A stretch of DNA of 64,000 nucleotides from CAYGLV01 sp964351025 (GTDB taxonomy: Bacteria > Actinomycetota > Thermoleophilia > Gaiellales > Gaiellaceae), in assembly GCA_964351025.1 (NCBI GenBank), contig CAYGLV010000007.1, positions 1 to 64,000 of the forward strand, read 5' to 3'. Shown in pieces: positions 33,274-41,985 of this stretch (positions within the stretch are counted from its first letter, which is position 1; every line of letters starts with the position of its first letter). The notes beneath the pieces are model-generated. The model was given only the letters and a program-made list of their open reading frames with translations. It searched no databases and was not told the origin of the DNA. Made by a program: the position numbers and the translations under genes.

Positions 33274-34976
33274 TTGCGCATTCTCTCGATCTCCCGCCAG
33301 GGGCGCGTGTTGACGACGTTCGCCTTGGTCAGCCACGCGCGGCGGGCCTGGGCGATGCCCAGCTCGACGAAGGCGAGCTCGTGCGGCCTGTGGCCGTCGC
33401 TCGAGACGACGAGCGGCACCCCCGCCTCCGCGGCGAGGCGCGCGTGGACGTCGCGCAGGTCGAGGCGGTTGGGCTGGGAGTTGAGCTCGAGGAAGGTTCC
33501 GGTCTCGAGCGCTTTCTCGACGACGCGCTCGAGATCCACGTCGGCTGGAGGCCGCGTGCCGATCTTGCGCCCGGTCAGATGACCGATGCAGTCCACGTGC
33601 GGGCTCTCCATAGCGGCAAGCACGCGACCGGTCGGGTCGCGGTCGAAGGAGGAATGGACGGAGGCCATCACCCAGTCGAGTGCGGCGAGCTCCTCGTCGG
33701 CGAGGTCGAGCGAGCCGTCGGCCCGGATGTTCACCTCGACGCCTTTCAGGAGCCGGAACCGCGGCAACCCTTCGTTCAGAGCGTCGATCTCCTCCCACTG
33801 AGCCTGCAGCCGCCCTTCGCGCAGGCGCTGCGAGTGGTCGCACACCGCTAGGTAGGCGTAGCCGCGCGCGCTCGCCGCGGCGGCCATCTCCGCGATCGTC
33901 GCCCTGCCGTCGGACCACGTGCTGTGGGTGTGCAGGTCGCCGCGCAGGTCGCCGAGCTCGACGAGCTCGGGCAGCGCCTGCGCGCGAGCGGCCTCGAGCT
34001 CCCCGGCGTTCTCGCGCAGCTCGGGCGGAATGAACGCGTAGCCGAGGTAGGCGTACAGCTCCTCCTCGGTGCGGGCCGTGACGACCTCGCCGGTCTCGAC
34101 GGTCGTGACGCCGTACTCGGAGATCGAGAGCCCGCGCCGCTGGGCCTCCTCGCGCATCGCGACGTTGTGCTCCTTCGAGCCGGTGAAGTGCTGGAGCAGG
34201 TTGCCGAAGCACTCCGGCGGGACGACGCGCAGGTCGAAGCGGAGGCCGTCGTGGGAGATCACGGTCGCCTTCGTGTCGCCGTGGGCGACGATCTCCGCGA
34301 CGAGCGGGAGACGCGTGAGGGCCCCGGTCAGAGCGGCAGGGTCGGTCGCAGCGGCGATCATGTCGAGGTCTCGGAAGGTCTCCTTGCGTCGCCGGACGCT
34401 TCCGGCCTCCGAGACCTCGATCGCGGCCGGGTGCGCACGCAGCTCCGCCACCACCGCGAGCACGGCCGGTAGACCGGTCCCGAGCACGCCTCGCTTCTCC
34501 TCGTCGGCTCCCACGCCCGCCGCCAGGGCCTTCAGGATCTTCTCCTCGCTGCGGGCGCCCAGCCCCGAGAGCGTCCGCAGCCGCTCCGACTCGGCCGCCT
34601 CCCGCAGCTCCACGAGCGTCGTCACCCCCAGCTCCCGCCAGATGCGGGCCGCCGTCTTCGGCCCGAGGCCCGGGAGGCGAAGGAACGCGACGACCTCCGG
34701 CGGCACGAGCTCCCTGCGCTTCGTGAGCGCCGCGATCTCGCCGGTCTCCACGATCTCCACGATCTTCCCCTCGATCGTCTTGCCGATCCCGGGCAGGTCT
34801 TTTGCAGTGCCGGCCAGCGCGAGCTCGGCGATCGAGGCGGGGGTCTCCCGCACCCGTGCCGCCGCACGCCGGTACGCCAGCACGCGGAACCCCTCGTCTC
34901 CGAGCAGCTCCGACAGATCGGCGAGCAGCTCGAGCTGCTCGGCCACGTCCCCGTTTCGCAGCAGCGGTTTGGCCAC
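33270..34976 (-). CDS. polX: DNA polymerase X with PHP domain
   Basis: A 568-residue family X polymerase/3'-5' exonuclease for base-excision or gap repair. The helix-hairpin-helix region has LPGIGKTIEGKIVEI and LPGLGPKTAARIW. The nucleotidyltransferase motif is GSVRRRKETFRDLDMIAA with its catalytic Asp pair. The PHP phosphoesterase domain begins DLHTHSTWSDGRATI and includes VCDHSQ and VSSDGHRP. GTG 34976 follows TATCAT plus six bases, so it is leaderless-type. Divergent from the mannosyltransferase by 17 bases. Confidence 0.93.
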   Translation of the reverse strand: MAKPLLRNGDVAEQLELLADLSELLGDEGFRVLAYRRAAARVRETPASIAELALAGTAKDLPGIGKTIEGKIVEIVETGEIAALTKRRELVPPEVVAFLRLPGLGPKTAARIWRELGVTTLVELREAAESERLRTLSGLGARSEEKILKALAAGVGADEEKRGVLGTGLPAVLAVVAELRAHPAAIEVSEAGSVRRRKETFRDLDMIAAATDPAALTGALTRLPLVAEIVAHGDTKATVISHDGLRFDLRVVPPECFGNLLQHFTGSKEHNVAMREEAQRRGLSISEYGVTTVETGEVVTARTEEELYAYLGYAFIPPELRENAGELEAARAQALPELVELGDLRGDLHTHSTWSDGRATIAEMAAAASARGYAYLAVCDHSQRLREGRLQAQWEEIDALNEGLPRFRLLKGVEVNIRADGSLDLADEELAALDWVMASVHSSFDRDPTGRVLAAMESPHVDCIGHLTGRKIGTRPPADVDLERVVEKALETGTFLELNSQPNRLDLRDVHARLAAEAGVPLVVSSDGHRPHELAFVELGIAQARRAWLTKANVVNTRPWREIERMRK

Positions 34977-34981
34977 GCCGC

Positions 34982-34988
34982 GATGATA
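34982..34988. promoter_or_regulatory. overlapping -10 elements for polX and the mannosyltransferase
   Basis: On the minus strand TATCAT (34988-34983) plus six bases precedes the polX GTG. On the plus strand GATGAT (34982-34987) plus six bases precedes the ATG at 34994. The two overlap almost completely. Confidence 0.4.
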
Positions 34989-34993
34989 CGGCG

Positions 34994-35713
34994 ATGGCCG
35001 TCTGGATCTGCCTGCCCACGTACGACGAGCGTGAGAACCTCGAGCCGATGGTGCGCGCGCTCGGGGAGGTGATCGACATCGAACGCGACCGGGTGCTCGT
35101 GATCGACGACAACTCGCCGGACGGCACCGGCGAGCTGGCCGACCGCCTGGCCGCCGAGCTCGCATGGGTGGAGGTGCTCCACCGCGAGCGCAAGGAAGGG
35201 CTTGGACAGGCCTACCTTGCGGGCTTCCGGCGCGCGCTCGCCGGCGGCGCCGACCTCGTCGTCGAGATCGACTGCGACTTCTCCCACAACCCGGCCGACG
35301 TGCCCCGCCTCCTCGCCGCCTGCGCCGAGGCCGACCTCGCGCTCGGCTCGCGCTACGTCCCGGGAGGCGGGACCGAGAACTGGGGCCCGATCCGGCGCGC
35401 GGTCTCCGCCGGGGGCTCGTGGTATGCGCGCACGCTCCTCGGCGTCGGCGTCCGCGATCTCACCGGCGGCTTCAAGTGCTTCCGCCGCGACGTGCTCGAG
35501 CGGATCGGGCTCGAGTCGATCACGACGCGCGGCTATGCCTTCCAGATCGAGACGACCTACCGGGCGCTGCGGGCCGGCTTCCGCGTCGTGGAGGTGCCGA
35601 TCCTCTTCGCCGACCGGAGAGCGGGCGGCTCGAAGATGTCGCGCCGGATCGTGCTCGAGGCGGTCTGGCGCGTGCCCGCAATGCGGCTGCGGCATCCCCC
35701 GCTGCAGTCGTAG
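34994..35713 (+). CDS. polyprenol monophosphomannose synthase (DPM1-like GT2)
   Basis: A 239-residue GT-A glycosyltransferase that transfers mannose from GDP-mannose to polyprenol phosphate for periplasmic mannosylation. It shows LPTYDERENLEPMV, VIDDNSPDGTGE, the metal site in EIDCDFSHNP, GSRYVPGGG and ITTRGYAFQIE. No C-terminal membrane domain is present. The ATG at 34994 begins where homology begins; the open frame upstream is antisense to polX. Confidence 0.9.
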   Translation: MAVWICLPTYDERENLEPMVRALGEVIDIERDRVLVIDDNSPDGTGELADRLAAELAWVEVLHRERKEGLGQAYLAGFRRALAGGADLVVEIDCDFSHNPADVPRLLAACAEADLALGSRYVPGGGTENWGPIRRAVSAGGSWYARTLLGVGVRDLTGGFKCFRRDVLERIGLESITTRGYAFQIETTYRALRAGFRVVEVPILFADRRAGGSKMSRRIVLEAVWRVPAMRLRHPPLQS

Positions 35714-35726
35714 GCACGATTAGGGC

Positions 35727-36485
35727 ATGCCTCTGCTCGCCTCGCCGCGCCGCCGCCGGCGCCTCGCCAGGAGCCTGGGCGCGCTCGCCGCCGCCGCGAT
35801 CATCACGACCCTCGCCGTCTTCCTGCCCCGGGGAGAGCGACTACCCGAGAGCAAGCTCCGCCCGGACGGTGCCGGGACGGCGACGGCGGACGTGAAGCCG
35901 CTGAAGGTCACGCCGGCGATCCGGCGCGAGATCGCCATCGTGGTCGAGCGGTTCGTCCACAGCGCCGTCCTGCGGGAGGACCTCGATGAGGCCTGGAAGC
36001 TCGCGTCGCCGAAGCTGCGCGCGAGCGGCACCCGCGCGAGCTGGAGGGCCGGCGACCTTCCCGTGTTCCCGTTTCCGCGGGAGGCGTTCCGGGTCGAGGA
36101 CTGGCGGCTGCGCTACTCGTTCGACCGCACCGTCGTGATCGACGTGATGGTGCTGCCGCAGCCCGGGCTCGCACAGCGGACGATCGTCTACGGCGTCGAG
36201 CTGACCGACTACGGTGTGGGCACGACGCGACGATGGTTGGTGGACACATGGTTCCCGCAGGCAACGCTGGCGCCGGGCGGAACGCCCACGCGGCCAAAGC
36301 CGGCGGTCACGCAGGCGGCCGTGCCGGAGAGCCCGTACACCAAGGGCAAGCTCGATGCGAGGTGGCTGCTCATCCCGCTCGGCGTACTCGCCCTGGCCGC
36401 GATCTTCCCGCTCTCCCTGCTCGCGCGCGCCGCGGTTCGCCGCCGGCGGGCCGAGCGCCGCTACCGGGGCGGCGTCGGTGATTGA
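35727..36485 (+). CDS. membrane protein with extracytoplasmic NTF2-like domain, unknown function
   Basis: The 252-residue protein has an N-terminal helix near 18-33 (LGALAAAAIITTLAVFL). Its outer domain runs from about 50 to 190 (VERFVHSAVLREDLDEAWKL, WRLRYSFDRTVVIDVMVLP), with the look of an NTF2/SnoaL fold. A second helix near 218-236 (LLIPLGVLALAAIFPLSLLA) leads to a very basic tail. I do not recognise the family. It is probably cotranscribed with the thioredoxin gene, which overlaps its end. Confidence 0.6.
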   Translation: MPLLASPRRRRRLARSLGALAAAAIITTLAVFLPRGERLPESKLRPDGAGTATADVKPLKVTPAIRREIAIVVERFVHSAVLREDLDEAWKLASPKLRASGTRASWRAGDLPVFPFPREAFRVEDWRLRYSFDRTVVIDVMVLPQPGLAQRTIVYGVELTDYGVGTTRRWLVDTWFPQATLAPGGTPTRPKPAVTQAAVPESPYTKGKLDARWLLIPLGVLALAAIFPLSLLARAAVRRRRAERRYRGGVGD

Positions 36486-36795
36486 GGTCACTGACGCGAC
36501 GTTCGAGCACGCCGTCCTGCTGGCCGAGGGACCAGTGATCGTGGACTTCTGGGCCCCCTGGTGCCGTCCGTGCAAGGCGATCGAGCCGGTGCTCGAGGCG
36601 ATCGCCGCCGCGAGCGACGGGCGGGTCGGGCTCGTCCGTCTCGACATCGACCAGCACGTCGGCGTGCCGGCGCGGTACGGAGTGCTGGCGCTGCCGACGG
36701 TGATCCTCTTCGTGAACGGCGAGCCCCGGGCGACTGTGGCCGGCGCCCACCCGCGAGCCCGCTACGAGCGAGAGTTCGCGCCCTGGCTCCCCTAG
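36478..36795 (+). CDS. thioredoxin-like protein with CRPC active site
   Basis: A 105-residue thioredoxin fold without signal peptide. It has VIVDFWAPWCRPCKAIEP, the cis-proline in VLALPTVILFVNGE and GAHPRARYE. The usual WCGPC reads WCRPC. GTG start overlaps the preceding stop (GTGATTGA). Likely cytoplasmic disulfide reductase. Converges with the truncated permease gene. Confidence 0.88.
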   Translation: MIEVTDATFEHAVLLAEGPVIVDFWAPWCRPCKAIEPVLEAIAAASDGRVGLVRLDIDQHVGVPARYGVLALPTVILFVNGEPRATVAGAHPRARYEREFAPWLP

Positions 36796-36799
36796 CAGC

Positions 36800-36992
36800 T
36801 CACGGGGCGGCAACCGCGGGGGCACGGGTCGTCTCGGCCCTGGCCTGCGCCGTTGCGCGCGACCGCCGAGGCGAGCGCTCGTGGACGCATACGCGCGGGT
36901 CGAGCACGGCGTAGAGCAGGTCCACCACGAGGTTGGCGCCCAGGATCACAGGCATGTCACGGCGCGCCAGCGAGCTGAAGAGCAGGTTGCCG
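36800..36992 (-). CDS. ABC transporter permease (DppB/OppB type), C-terminal fragment at gap
   Basis: Sixty-four codons up to the gap encode the end of a binding-protein-dependent permease: NLLFSSLARRDMPVILGANL and then VVDLLYAVLDPRV, the hallmark ending of peptide/nickel permease subunits. A Ser/Arg/Ala-rich cytoplasmic tail follows. The rest of the gene is missing because of the N run, not visibly because of mutation. Confidence 0.75.
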
Positions 36993-37092
36993 NNNNNNNN
37001 NNNNNNNNNNNNNNNNNNNNNNNNNNNNNNNNNNNNNNNNNNNNNNNNNNNNNNNNNNNNNNNNNNNNNNNNNNNNNNNNNNNNNNNNNNNN
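36993..37092. other. 100-base N run (scaffold gap)
   Basis: Exactly 100 N, the conventional size for a gap of unknown length. The missing DNA must contain at least most of the permease gene, and possibly more genes. Confidence 0.95.
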
Positions 37093-37103
37093 CGGTTTGG
37101 GCG

Positions 37104-37985
37104 TCAACGGAAGTGCTCGTGGCCGCGCAGCGCGACCGGCCGGCCCGCGAGCAGGAGCACGGAACCCTCGCCCGCCTCGCAGCGGCCGATCTCGATGCAG
37201 CCCTCGACCGGCTCCGGCACGGTCGCGAGCAGCTCGTAGTCCTCGCCGAAGCCGGCGGCGAGCTCCCACACGCTCATGCCGGCTCGCTCGGCAACCTCGG
37301 CCACACCGGCGGCGACGGGAACGTGCTCGAGCTCGACCACCAGGCGGCAGCCCGAGCGCTCGGCAATCCGAGCGGCATCGGCGGCGAGGCCGTCGGAGAG
37401 GTCCAGCAGCGCCGTCGCGACGGCTCCCAGGCGGCGGCCCTCCACGAGCCGGAGTGGCGGCCGCAGGTGGGCGGCGGCGAGTGGGCTCTCGATTCCGTCC
37501 TGCAGGCAGCGGTAGCCCGCCGCCGAAGCGCCGAGGGGGCCGGTGACGACGACCCGGTCACCCGGCCGGGCGCCCGCGCGGCCGGGCACGCGCTCCGAGC
37601 GGCCGATCGCCGTGACGCTGAGGTACACGCGTTCGGCCGCGGTCAGGTCGCCGCCCCGCACAGGTACGCGCGTCTCCGCCAGCCCCTCGTACAGCTCGAG
37701 CACGTCCGCGACCGCTGTCGCGGGTGGCAGGCCGAGGCTGACGATCAACGCCTCCGGCTCCGCGCCCGAGGCGGCGAGGTCGCTGAGGTTGACGGCGCCG
37801 GCCTTGTAGCCGAGGTCGCGCCAGCTGGTCCAGGAGAGCTGGAAGTGAACGCCCTCGACGAGCGCGTCCTGCGTCACGACGACGCCGCCGGCGAGTTGCG
37901 CGGCGTCGTGCTCGACGCCGACGATCAGACCGCGCCGCTCGAGCTCTCCGAGCAGCCCGCGCTCGCCGAGGTCAGCGAGTCGCAT
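37104..37985 (-). CDS. thiL: thiamine-monophosphate kinase
   Basis: ThiL phosphorylates thiamine phosphate to thiamine diphosphate, the last step of the pathway. The 293-residue protein starts MRLADLGERGLL and shows DALVEGVHFQLSW, LGYKAGAVNLSDLAASGAEP, GDRVVVTGPLGASAAG, LLDLSDGLAADA and GEDYELL. The ATG at 37985 lies within thiD (14-base overlap), so the pair is cotranscribed. Confidence 0.92.
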   Translation of the reverse strand: MRLADLGERGLLGELERRGLIVGVEHDAAQLAGGVVVTQDALVEGVHFQLSWTSWRDLGYKAGAVNLSDLAASGAEPEALIVSLGLPPATAVADVLELYEGLAETRVPVRGGDLTAAERVYLSVTAIGRSERVPGRAGARPGDRVVVTGPLGASAAGYRCLQDGIESPLAAAHLRPPLRLVEGRRLGAVATALLDLSDGLAADAARIAERSGCRLVVELEHVPVAAGVAEVAERAGMSVWELAAGFGEDYELLATVPEPVEGCIEIGRCEAGEGSVLLLAGRPVALRGHEHFR

Positions 37986-38760
37986 CGAGTCCGAGCACGT
38001 CGACGGGTCCGTCACCTGCGCCGAGCCCCACGAGCCCGTGGGCGACCGCTTCGGCGGCGACGCGGGCGGCCTCACGCGCGGCCGCCTCGAGGTCGAGCCC
38101 GCGCGCGAGACCGGCGGCGAGCGTGGCCGAGTGGGTGCAGCCCGCGCCGTGCGTGGAGCGACGGTCGTGGCGTGGAACGGCGATCTCGACATGCCGTGTG
38201 CCATCGAAGAGGTGGTCCACCGGCTCCTCACCGTGGCCCCCGGTGACGACGGCAGCGCGAGCGCCCAGCTCGACCAGGCGCTCGGCGAGCGAGCGCCGTG
38301 TCCCGTCGCTTCCGGTCAGCGCCTTCGCCTCGGGCAGGTTCGGCGTGACGACAGTGGCCAGCGGGAAGAGCCGCCCGACGAGCGTCGAGACAGCGTCGTC
38401 GCGCAGCAGGCGCGCCCCCGAGCTCGCAAGCAGCACCGGGTCGACGACAAGGGGTACGGGATGCGCCGCGAGAAACTCGGCAACCGCCTCGATCATGCCC
38501 GCCGAGAAGAGCATCCCAGTCTTCGCAGCGTCCACACCGATGTCCGAGAAGACCGCGTCGAGCTGCGCGTGCACGAACTCGGTCGGCACCTCGTGCACGG
38601 CGGTCACGCCGACGGTGTTCTGCGCCGTCAGCGCGACGATCGCGCTCATTCCGAAACACCCGGCGCGGGCAAACGCCTTCAGATCGGCCTGGATGCCGGC
38701 ACCGCCGCCCGAATCGGAGCCGGCGATCGTCACGCAGCGCGGAACGTGCGGGAAGCCCAT
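37972..38760 (-). CDS. thiD: hydroxymethylpyrimidine/phosphomethylpyrimidine kinase
   Basis: A ribokinase-fold kinase of 262 residues for HMP and HMP-P in thiamine synthesis. It has TIAGSDSGGGAGIQADLKAF, ALTAQNTVGV, TPNLPEAKAL and the catalytic Asp in THGAGCTHSATLAAGLARG. Its start is 18 bases from the divergent SnoaL-like gene. No TPP riboswitch is possible in so short a space. Confidence 0.93.
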   Translation of the reverse strand: MGFPHVPRCVTIAGSDSGGGAGIQADLKAFARAGCFGMSAIVALTAQNTVGVTAVHEVPTEFVHAQLDAVFSDIGVDAAKTGMLFSAGMIEAVAEFLAAHPVPLVVDPVLLASSGARLLRDDAVSTLVGRLFPLATVVTPNLPEAKALTGSDGTRRSLAERLVELGARAAVVTGGHGEEPVDHLFDGTRHVEIAVPRHDRRSTHGAGCTHSATLAAGLARGLDLEAAAREAARVAAEAVAHGLVGLGAGDGPVDVLGLDATR

Positions 38761-38766
38761 CGGTTG

Positions 38767-38772
38767 TATCTT
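38767..38772 (+). promoter_or_regulatory. -10 element for leaderless SnoaL gene
   Basis: TATCTT, six bases, then ATG at 38779. It lies in the 18-base space between divergent thiD and the SnoaL-like gene. Confidence 0.45.
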
Positions 38773-38778
38773 GCAGAC

Positions 38779-39162
38779 ATGGAGGCGACGATGACCACCG
38801 CGCTCGGCGTCGGAGCCCGTTTACTCGCTGCGATCGGCGCGCAGGACTTCGCCGCGCTGGAGGCCTGCTTCGCCCCGGCCGCCCGGCTCCGCGCCCTCGT
38901 GCCCTCGGCCCTGCGCGAAGAGGAGGGGCCGGCGGCGATCGAGTCCCGCTTTCGCTTCTGGTGGGAAGGGCTCGATCACGTCGAGCTCGTCGAGTCGGAG
39001 CTCGAGCCGCTGGTCGACCGCGTACGGCTCCGCTACTGCCTCCGCGGTCACGACGCAGACGACGGCTGGGTGACGGTCGAGCAGACCGGCTATCTCCAGG
39101 TCGAGGAGAACGCGATCTCCGTCCTCAACCTCGTCTGCTCCGGCTTCAGGCCGGCGGAGTAG
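38779..39162 (+). CDS. SnoaL/NTF2-like protein
   Basis: A 127-residue protein with the cone-shaped NTF2-like fold pattern: a leading helix LLAAIGAQDFAALEACFA, the strand ARLRALVPSALREEEGP, and paired strands ending GYLQVEENAISVLNLVCSG. Members are ketosteroid-isomerase-like enzymes or binding proteins; the role is unknown. It is followed two bases later by the ABM-like gene. An alternative ATG lies four codons in. Confidence 0.65.
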   Translation: MEATMTTALGVGARLLAAIGAQDFAALEACFAPAARLRALVPSALREEEGPAAIESRFRFWWEGLDHVELVESELEPLVDRVRLRYCLRGHDADDGWVTVEQTGYLQVEENAISVLNLVCSGFRPAE

Positions 39163-39164
39163 CG

Positions 39165-39461
39165 GTGGGCCAGCCGTACACCTACTCGGTGTGGCGCGTG
39201 AAGCCCGGCGAAGAGGAGGAGTTCGTGCGCCGCTGGACGGAGTTCGCCGACTGGACGGCCTTGCAGGGTCTTGCCGCCGCGGCCAAGCTGCTGCGCGACA
39301 CAGAGGATCCCTCCCGCTTCGTCAGCTTCGGGCCGTGGGAGAGCCTCGACGCGATCCGGCGCTGGCGGCACGAGCCGGGCTTCCACGAGCGCGTCGCCCG
39401 GCTGCACGAGGTGCTCGAGAGCTTCGAGCCGAGCACGCTCGAGCTCCTCGTCGACCGCTGA
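39165..39461 (+). CDS. antibiotic-biosynthesis-monooxygenase (ABM) domain protein
   Basis: A 98-residue ferredoxin-like alpha/beta protein: YSVWRVKPGEEEEFVRRWTE, LLRDTEDPSRFVSFGPWESL and HEPGFHERVARLHEVLESF. The ABM fold includes quinone monooxygenases and haem-degrading enzymes. The substrate is unknown. GTG start; the helicase gene begins with a TTG one base after its stop, so coupling is likely. Confidence 0.75.
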   Translation: MGQPYTYSVWRVKPGEEEEFVRRWTEFADWTALQGLAAAAKLLRDTEDPSRFVSFGPWESLDAIRRWRHEPGFHERVARLHEVLESFEPSTLELLVDR

Positions 39462-39462
39462 G

Positions 39463-41700
39463 TTGGCGGCGGGCGCCGCGCCCTGGGACGGCCTGCTCGA
39501 GGGCGAGGAGCTTGCCTACCTGACGACCGAGCCGGCGCGCGCGGCGCGCTCCGAGCCGTTTCCCGACGATCTCGATCCGCGCGTCGCCTCCTCCCTCGTC
39601 GCCCAGGGGATCACCTCCCTCTACTCTCACCAGGCCGAGGCCTGGGAGGCGGCCGCCCGCGGCGAGCACGTGATCGTCACGACGGGAACGGCGAGCGGCA
39701 AGAGCCTCGCGTTCAACCTGCCCGTGCTCGACGCGCTGGCGACGGATCCGAAGCGCCGGGTGCTCTACCTCTACCCGACGAAGGCGCTGGCGCAGGACCA
39801 GGCCCGCGCGCTCGCCGCCTTCCGGCTCAAGGCGCTGCGGCCGGCGATCTACGACGGTGACACGGAGGCGGAGCGCCGGTGGCGGATCCGCAAGTGGTCG
39901 AACGCGATCCTCACGAACCCCGACATGCTCCACGTCGGCGTTCTGCCCCACCACGACCGCTGGGGCGACGTGCTCTGCAACCTCCGCTACGTCGTCGTGG
40001 ACGAGGCTCATGTCTACCGCGGCGTCTTCGGCTCGCACGTCGGCAACGTCCTGCGGCGCCTGCGGCGGCTCGCCCGCGCCTACGGCGCCGACCCCCAGTT
40101 CCTGCTCGCGTCGGCGACGATCGCGAACCCCGGCGAGCTGGCGGAGGCGCTGCTCGGCGTTCCGGCAACGGTGATCGCAGACGACGGCGCGCCGAAGGCG
40201 CTGCGCACCGTGGCGCTGTGGAACCCGCCGCTGCTCGACACCGAGCTCGGGCTGCGGGCGAGCGCGCTCGGCGAGGCCTCGCGGCTGATGGCCGCGCTCG
40301 TCACGCGCGGGTTACGGACGATCTGCTTCGCCAAGAGCCGGCGCGCAGCCGAGCTCATCCACCGCTTCACGGCCGAGCGCGTCGACCGCGAGACGGCGGC
40401 GCGGCTCGCCCCGTATCGCGCGGGCTACACGCCGCAGCAGCGGCGCGAGCTCGAGCGGCGGCTCGTCGAGGGGGAGCTGCTGGGGGTCGCCGCGACCGAC
40501 GCGCTCGAGCTGGGAATCGACATCGGCTCACTCGACGCGGCGATCTCGGTCGGCTTCCCCGGCACGGTCGCCTCGCTCCGGCAGCAGTGGGGACGCGCCG
40601 GCCGCCGCGGGCACGGGCTGGCCGCCCTGATCGCGAGCGACGACGCGCTCGACCAGTTCTTCATGCGCGAGCCCGAGGCCATGCTCACCCGCACCGTCGA
40701 GGCCGCGATCCTCGACCACGCAAACCCGCGCATTCTCGACCATCACGTCCACGCGGCTGCCTACGAGGGGCCGCTGACCGGGGACGACGCGGCGATCCTC
40801 GGCCCCGAAGCGCTCGTTCGCGCCGCCGCGCTGCCGGAGCTCGAGGCCACGCCGGCCGGCTTCGTCTGGTCGGGGCGCGACTACCCGGCGGCGCGGATCT
40901 CGCTCCGCTCGGGCGACCCCGACGCCTTCACGATCGTGCAGGGCGAGACGGGCGACGTGCTCGGGCTCGTCGAGCGCGAGCGGGCGTACTCGACCGTCCA
41001 TGAGGGGGCCGTCTACCTCCACCTCGGTGAGCAGTACCTCGTGCAGGCGCTCGACTTCGACGCACAGGCGGCGCTCGTGACGCCGTTCGCGGCCGACTGG
41101 TACACGCAGGCGAAGAGGGAGACGCAGACCGCGATCGAGGAGCAGCTGCGCGTCGAGCGCCGCTGCGGGCTCGACCTCACGTTCGGGCGCGTCAGCGTCA
41201 CCGAGCAGGTCGTCGCCTACCAGCGGAAGTCCGTCGCCGGCGGCAAGACGCTCGACACCGTGCCGCTGCTGATGCCGGAGACGACCTTCGACACCGAGGC
41301 CGTCTGGTTCTCCCCGGAGGGCTGGATGCTCGAGGGGCTGGAGGCGATGCCGAAGCTGCTCGGCTCGCTGCACGCGGCGGAGCACTCGCTGATCGCGCTC
41401 CTGCCGCTCTGGGCCATGTGCGACCGCTGGGACATCGGCGGCCTCTCGACGAACCTCCACTTCCAGACGGGCCGGCCGACGATCTTCGTCTACGACGGCC
41501 ACTCCGGCGGTGTCGGGATCGCCGAGCGCGGCTTCGACCGCTTCGAGGGTTGGGCCGCCGACACGGCCCGGCTGCTCGAAGGCTGCCCCTGCGAGCGCGG
41601 CTGCCCCTCCTGCGTCCAGAGCCCGAAGTGCGGCAACCTCAACGAGCCGCTCGACAAGGCCGGCGCGCTGCTCCTCCTCCAGCGCCTCCTGGCCGATTGA
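39463..41700 (+). CDS. mrfA: MrfA/YprA-type DEAD-box repair helicase (DUF1998)
   Basis: A 745-residue superfamily 2 helicase. It shows the Q-motif region SLYSHQAEAWEAA, Walker A TTGTASGKS, DEAH box VVDEAHVYRGVFG, LLASATIANP, motif V LELGIDIGSLDAA and motif VI QQWGRAGRRG. The C-terminal DUF1998 region has the zinc-cysteine cluster CPCERGCPSCVQSPKC. Bacillus MrfA repairs mitomycin C lesions; the length matches (about 749). The TTG at 39463 is the first start in frame with homology. It is the last gene of the SnoaL-ABM-mrfA operon. Confidence 0.9.
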   Translation: MAAGAAPWDGLLEGEELAYLTTEPARAARSEPFPDDLDPRVASSLVAQGITSLYSHQAEAWEAAARGEHVIVTTGTASGKSLAFNLPVLDALATDPKRRVLYLYPTKALAQDQARALAAFRLKALRPAIYDGDTEAERRWRIRKWSNAILTNPDMLHVGVLPHHDRWGDVLCNLRYVVVDEAHVYRGVFGSHVGNVLRRLRRLARAYGADPQFLLASATIANPGELAEALLGVPATVIADDGAPKALRTVALWNPPLLDTELGLRASALGEASRLMAALVTRGLRTICFAKSRRAAELIHRFTAERVDRETAARLAPYRAGYTPQQRRELERRLVEGELLGVAATDALELGIDIGSLDAAISVGFPGTVASLRQQWGRAGRRGHGLAALIASDDALDQFFMREPEAMLTRTVEAAILDHANPRILDHHVHAAAYEGPLTGDDAAILGPEALVRAAALPELEATPAGFVWSGRDYPAARISLRSGDPDAFTIVQGETGDVLGLVERERAYSTVHEGAVYLHLGEQYLVQALDFDAQAALVTPFAADWYTQAKRETQTAIEEQLRVERRCGLDLTFGRVSVTEQVVAYQRKSVAGGKTLDTVPLLMPETTFDTEAVWFSPEGWMLEGLEAMPKLLGSLHAAEHSLIALLPLWAMCDRWDIGGLSTNLHFQTGRPTIFVYDGHSGGVGIAERGFDRFEGWAADTARLLEGCPCERGCPSCVQSPKCGNLNEPLDKAGALLLLQRLLAD

Positions 41701-41985
41701 CAATTTGCGGGAAGTATCCGCGGACTATGTACTGGGCGGTCCTCGACCGGGTTGACGAGGGTCAGCTGTCAGCGCGTAGCCTTCTCGAGATCGTGCTGGA
41801 AGTCCGCGCGGAAGCACGCCGAGCCCTTCTTCTCCGTCACGGCCTTCGATGGTGGTGCCGGTTTGCTTCGCGGCGCCGCGAGGGTTAGCTTACGCTCCCC
41901 GGACGTCATCCGGATCGAATGCCATGATGCCTGTGGGTTCTGTTGGACCTGTGGAAAACCCTGGAAACAGCCGACAAATGAGAAT
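41701..41985. other. intergenic stretch without a convincing gene
   Basis: Open frames here on both strands show no recognisable domain, and base composition is more even than in the surrounding genes. A DnaA-box-like TTTTCCACA lies on the minus strand near 41951. I see no gene. Confidence 0.5.

Noticed and set aside
38761..38778. TPP riboswitch before thiD
   Set aside because: Only 18 bases separate thiD from the divergent gene, too short for the element.
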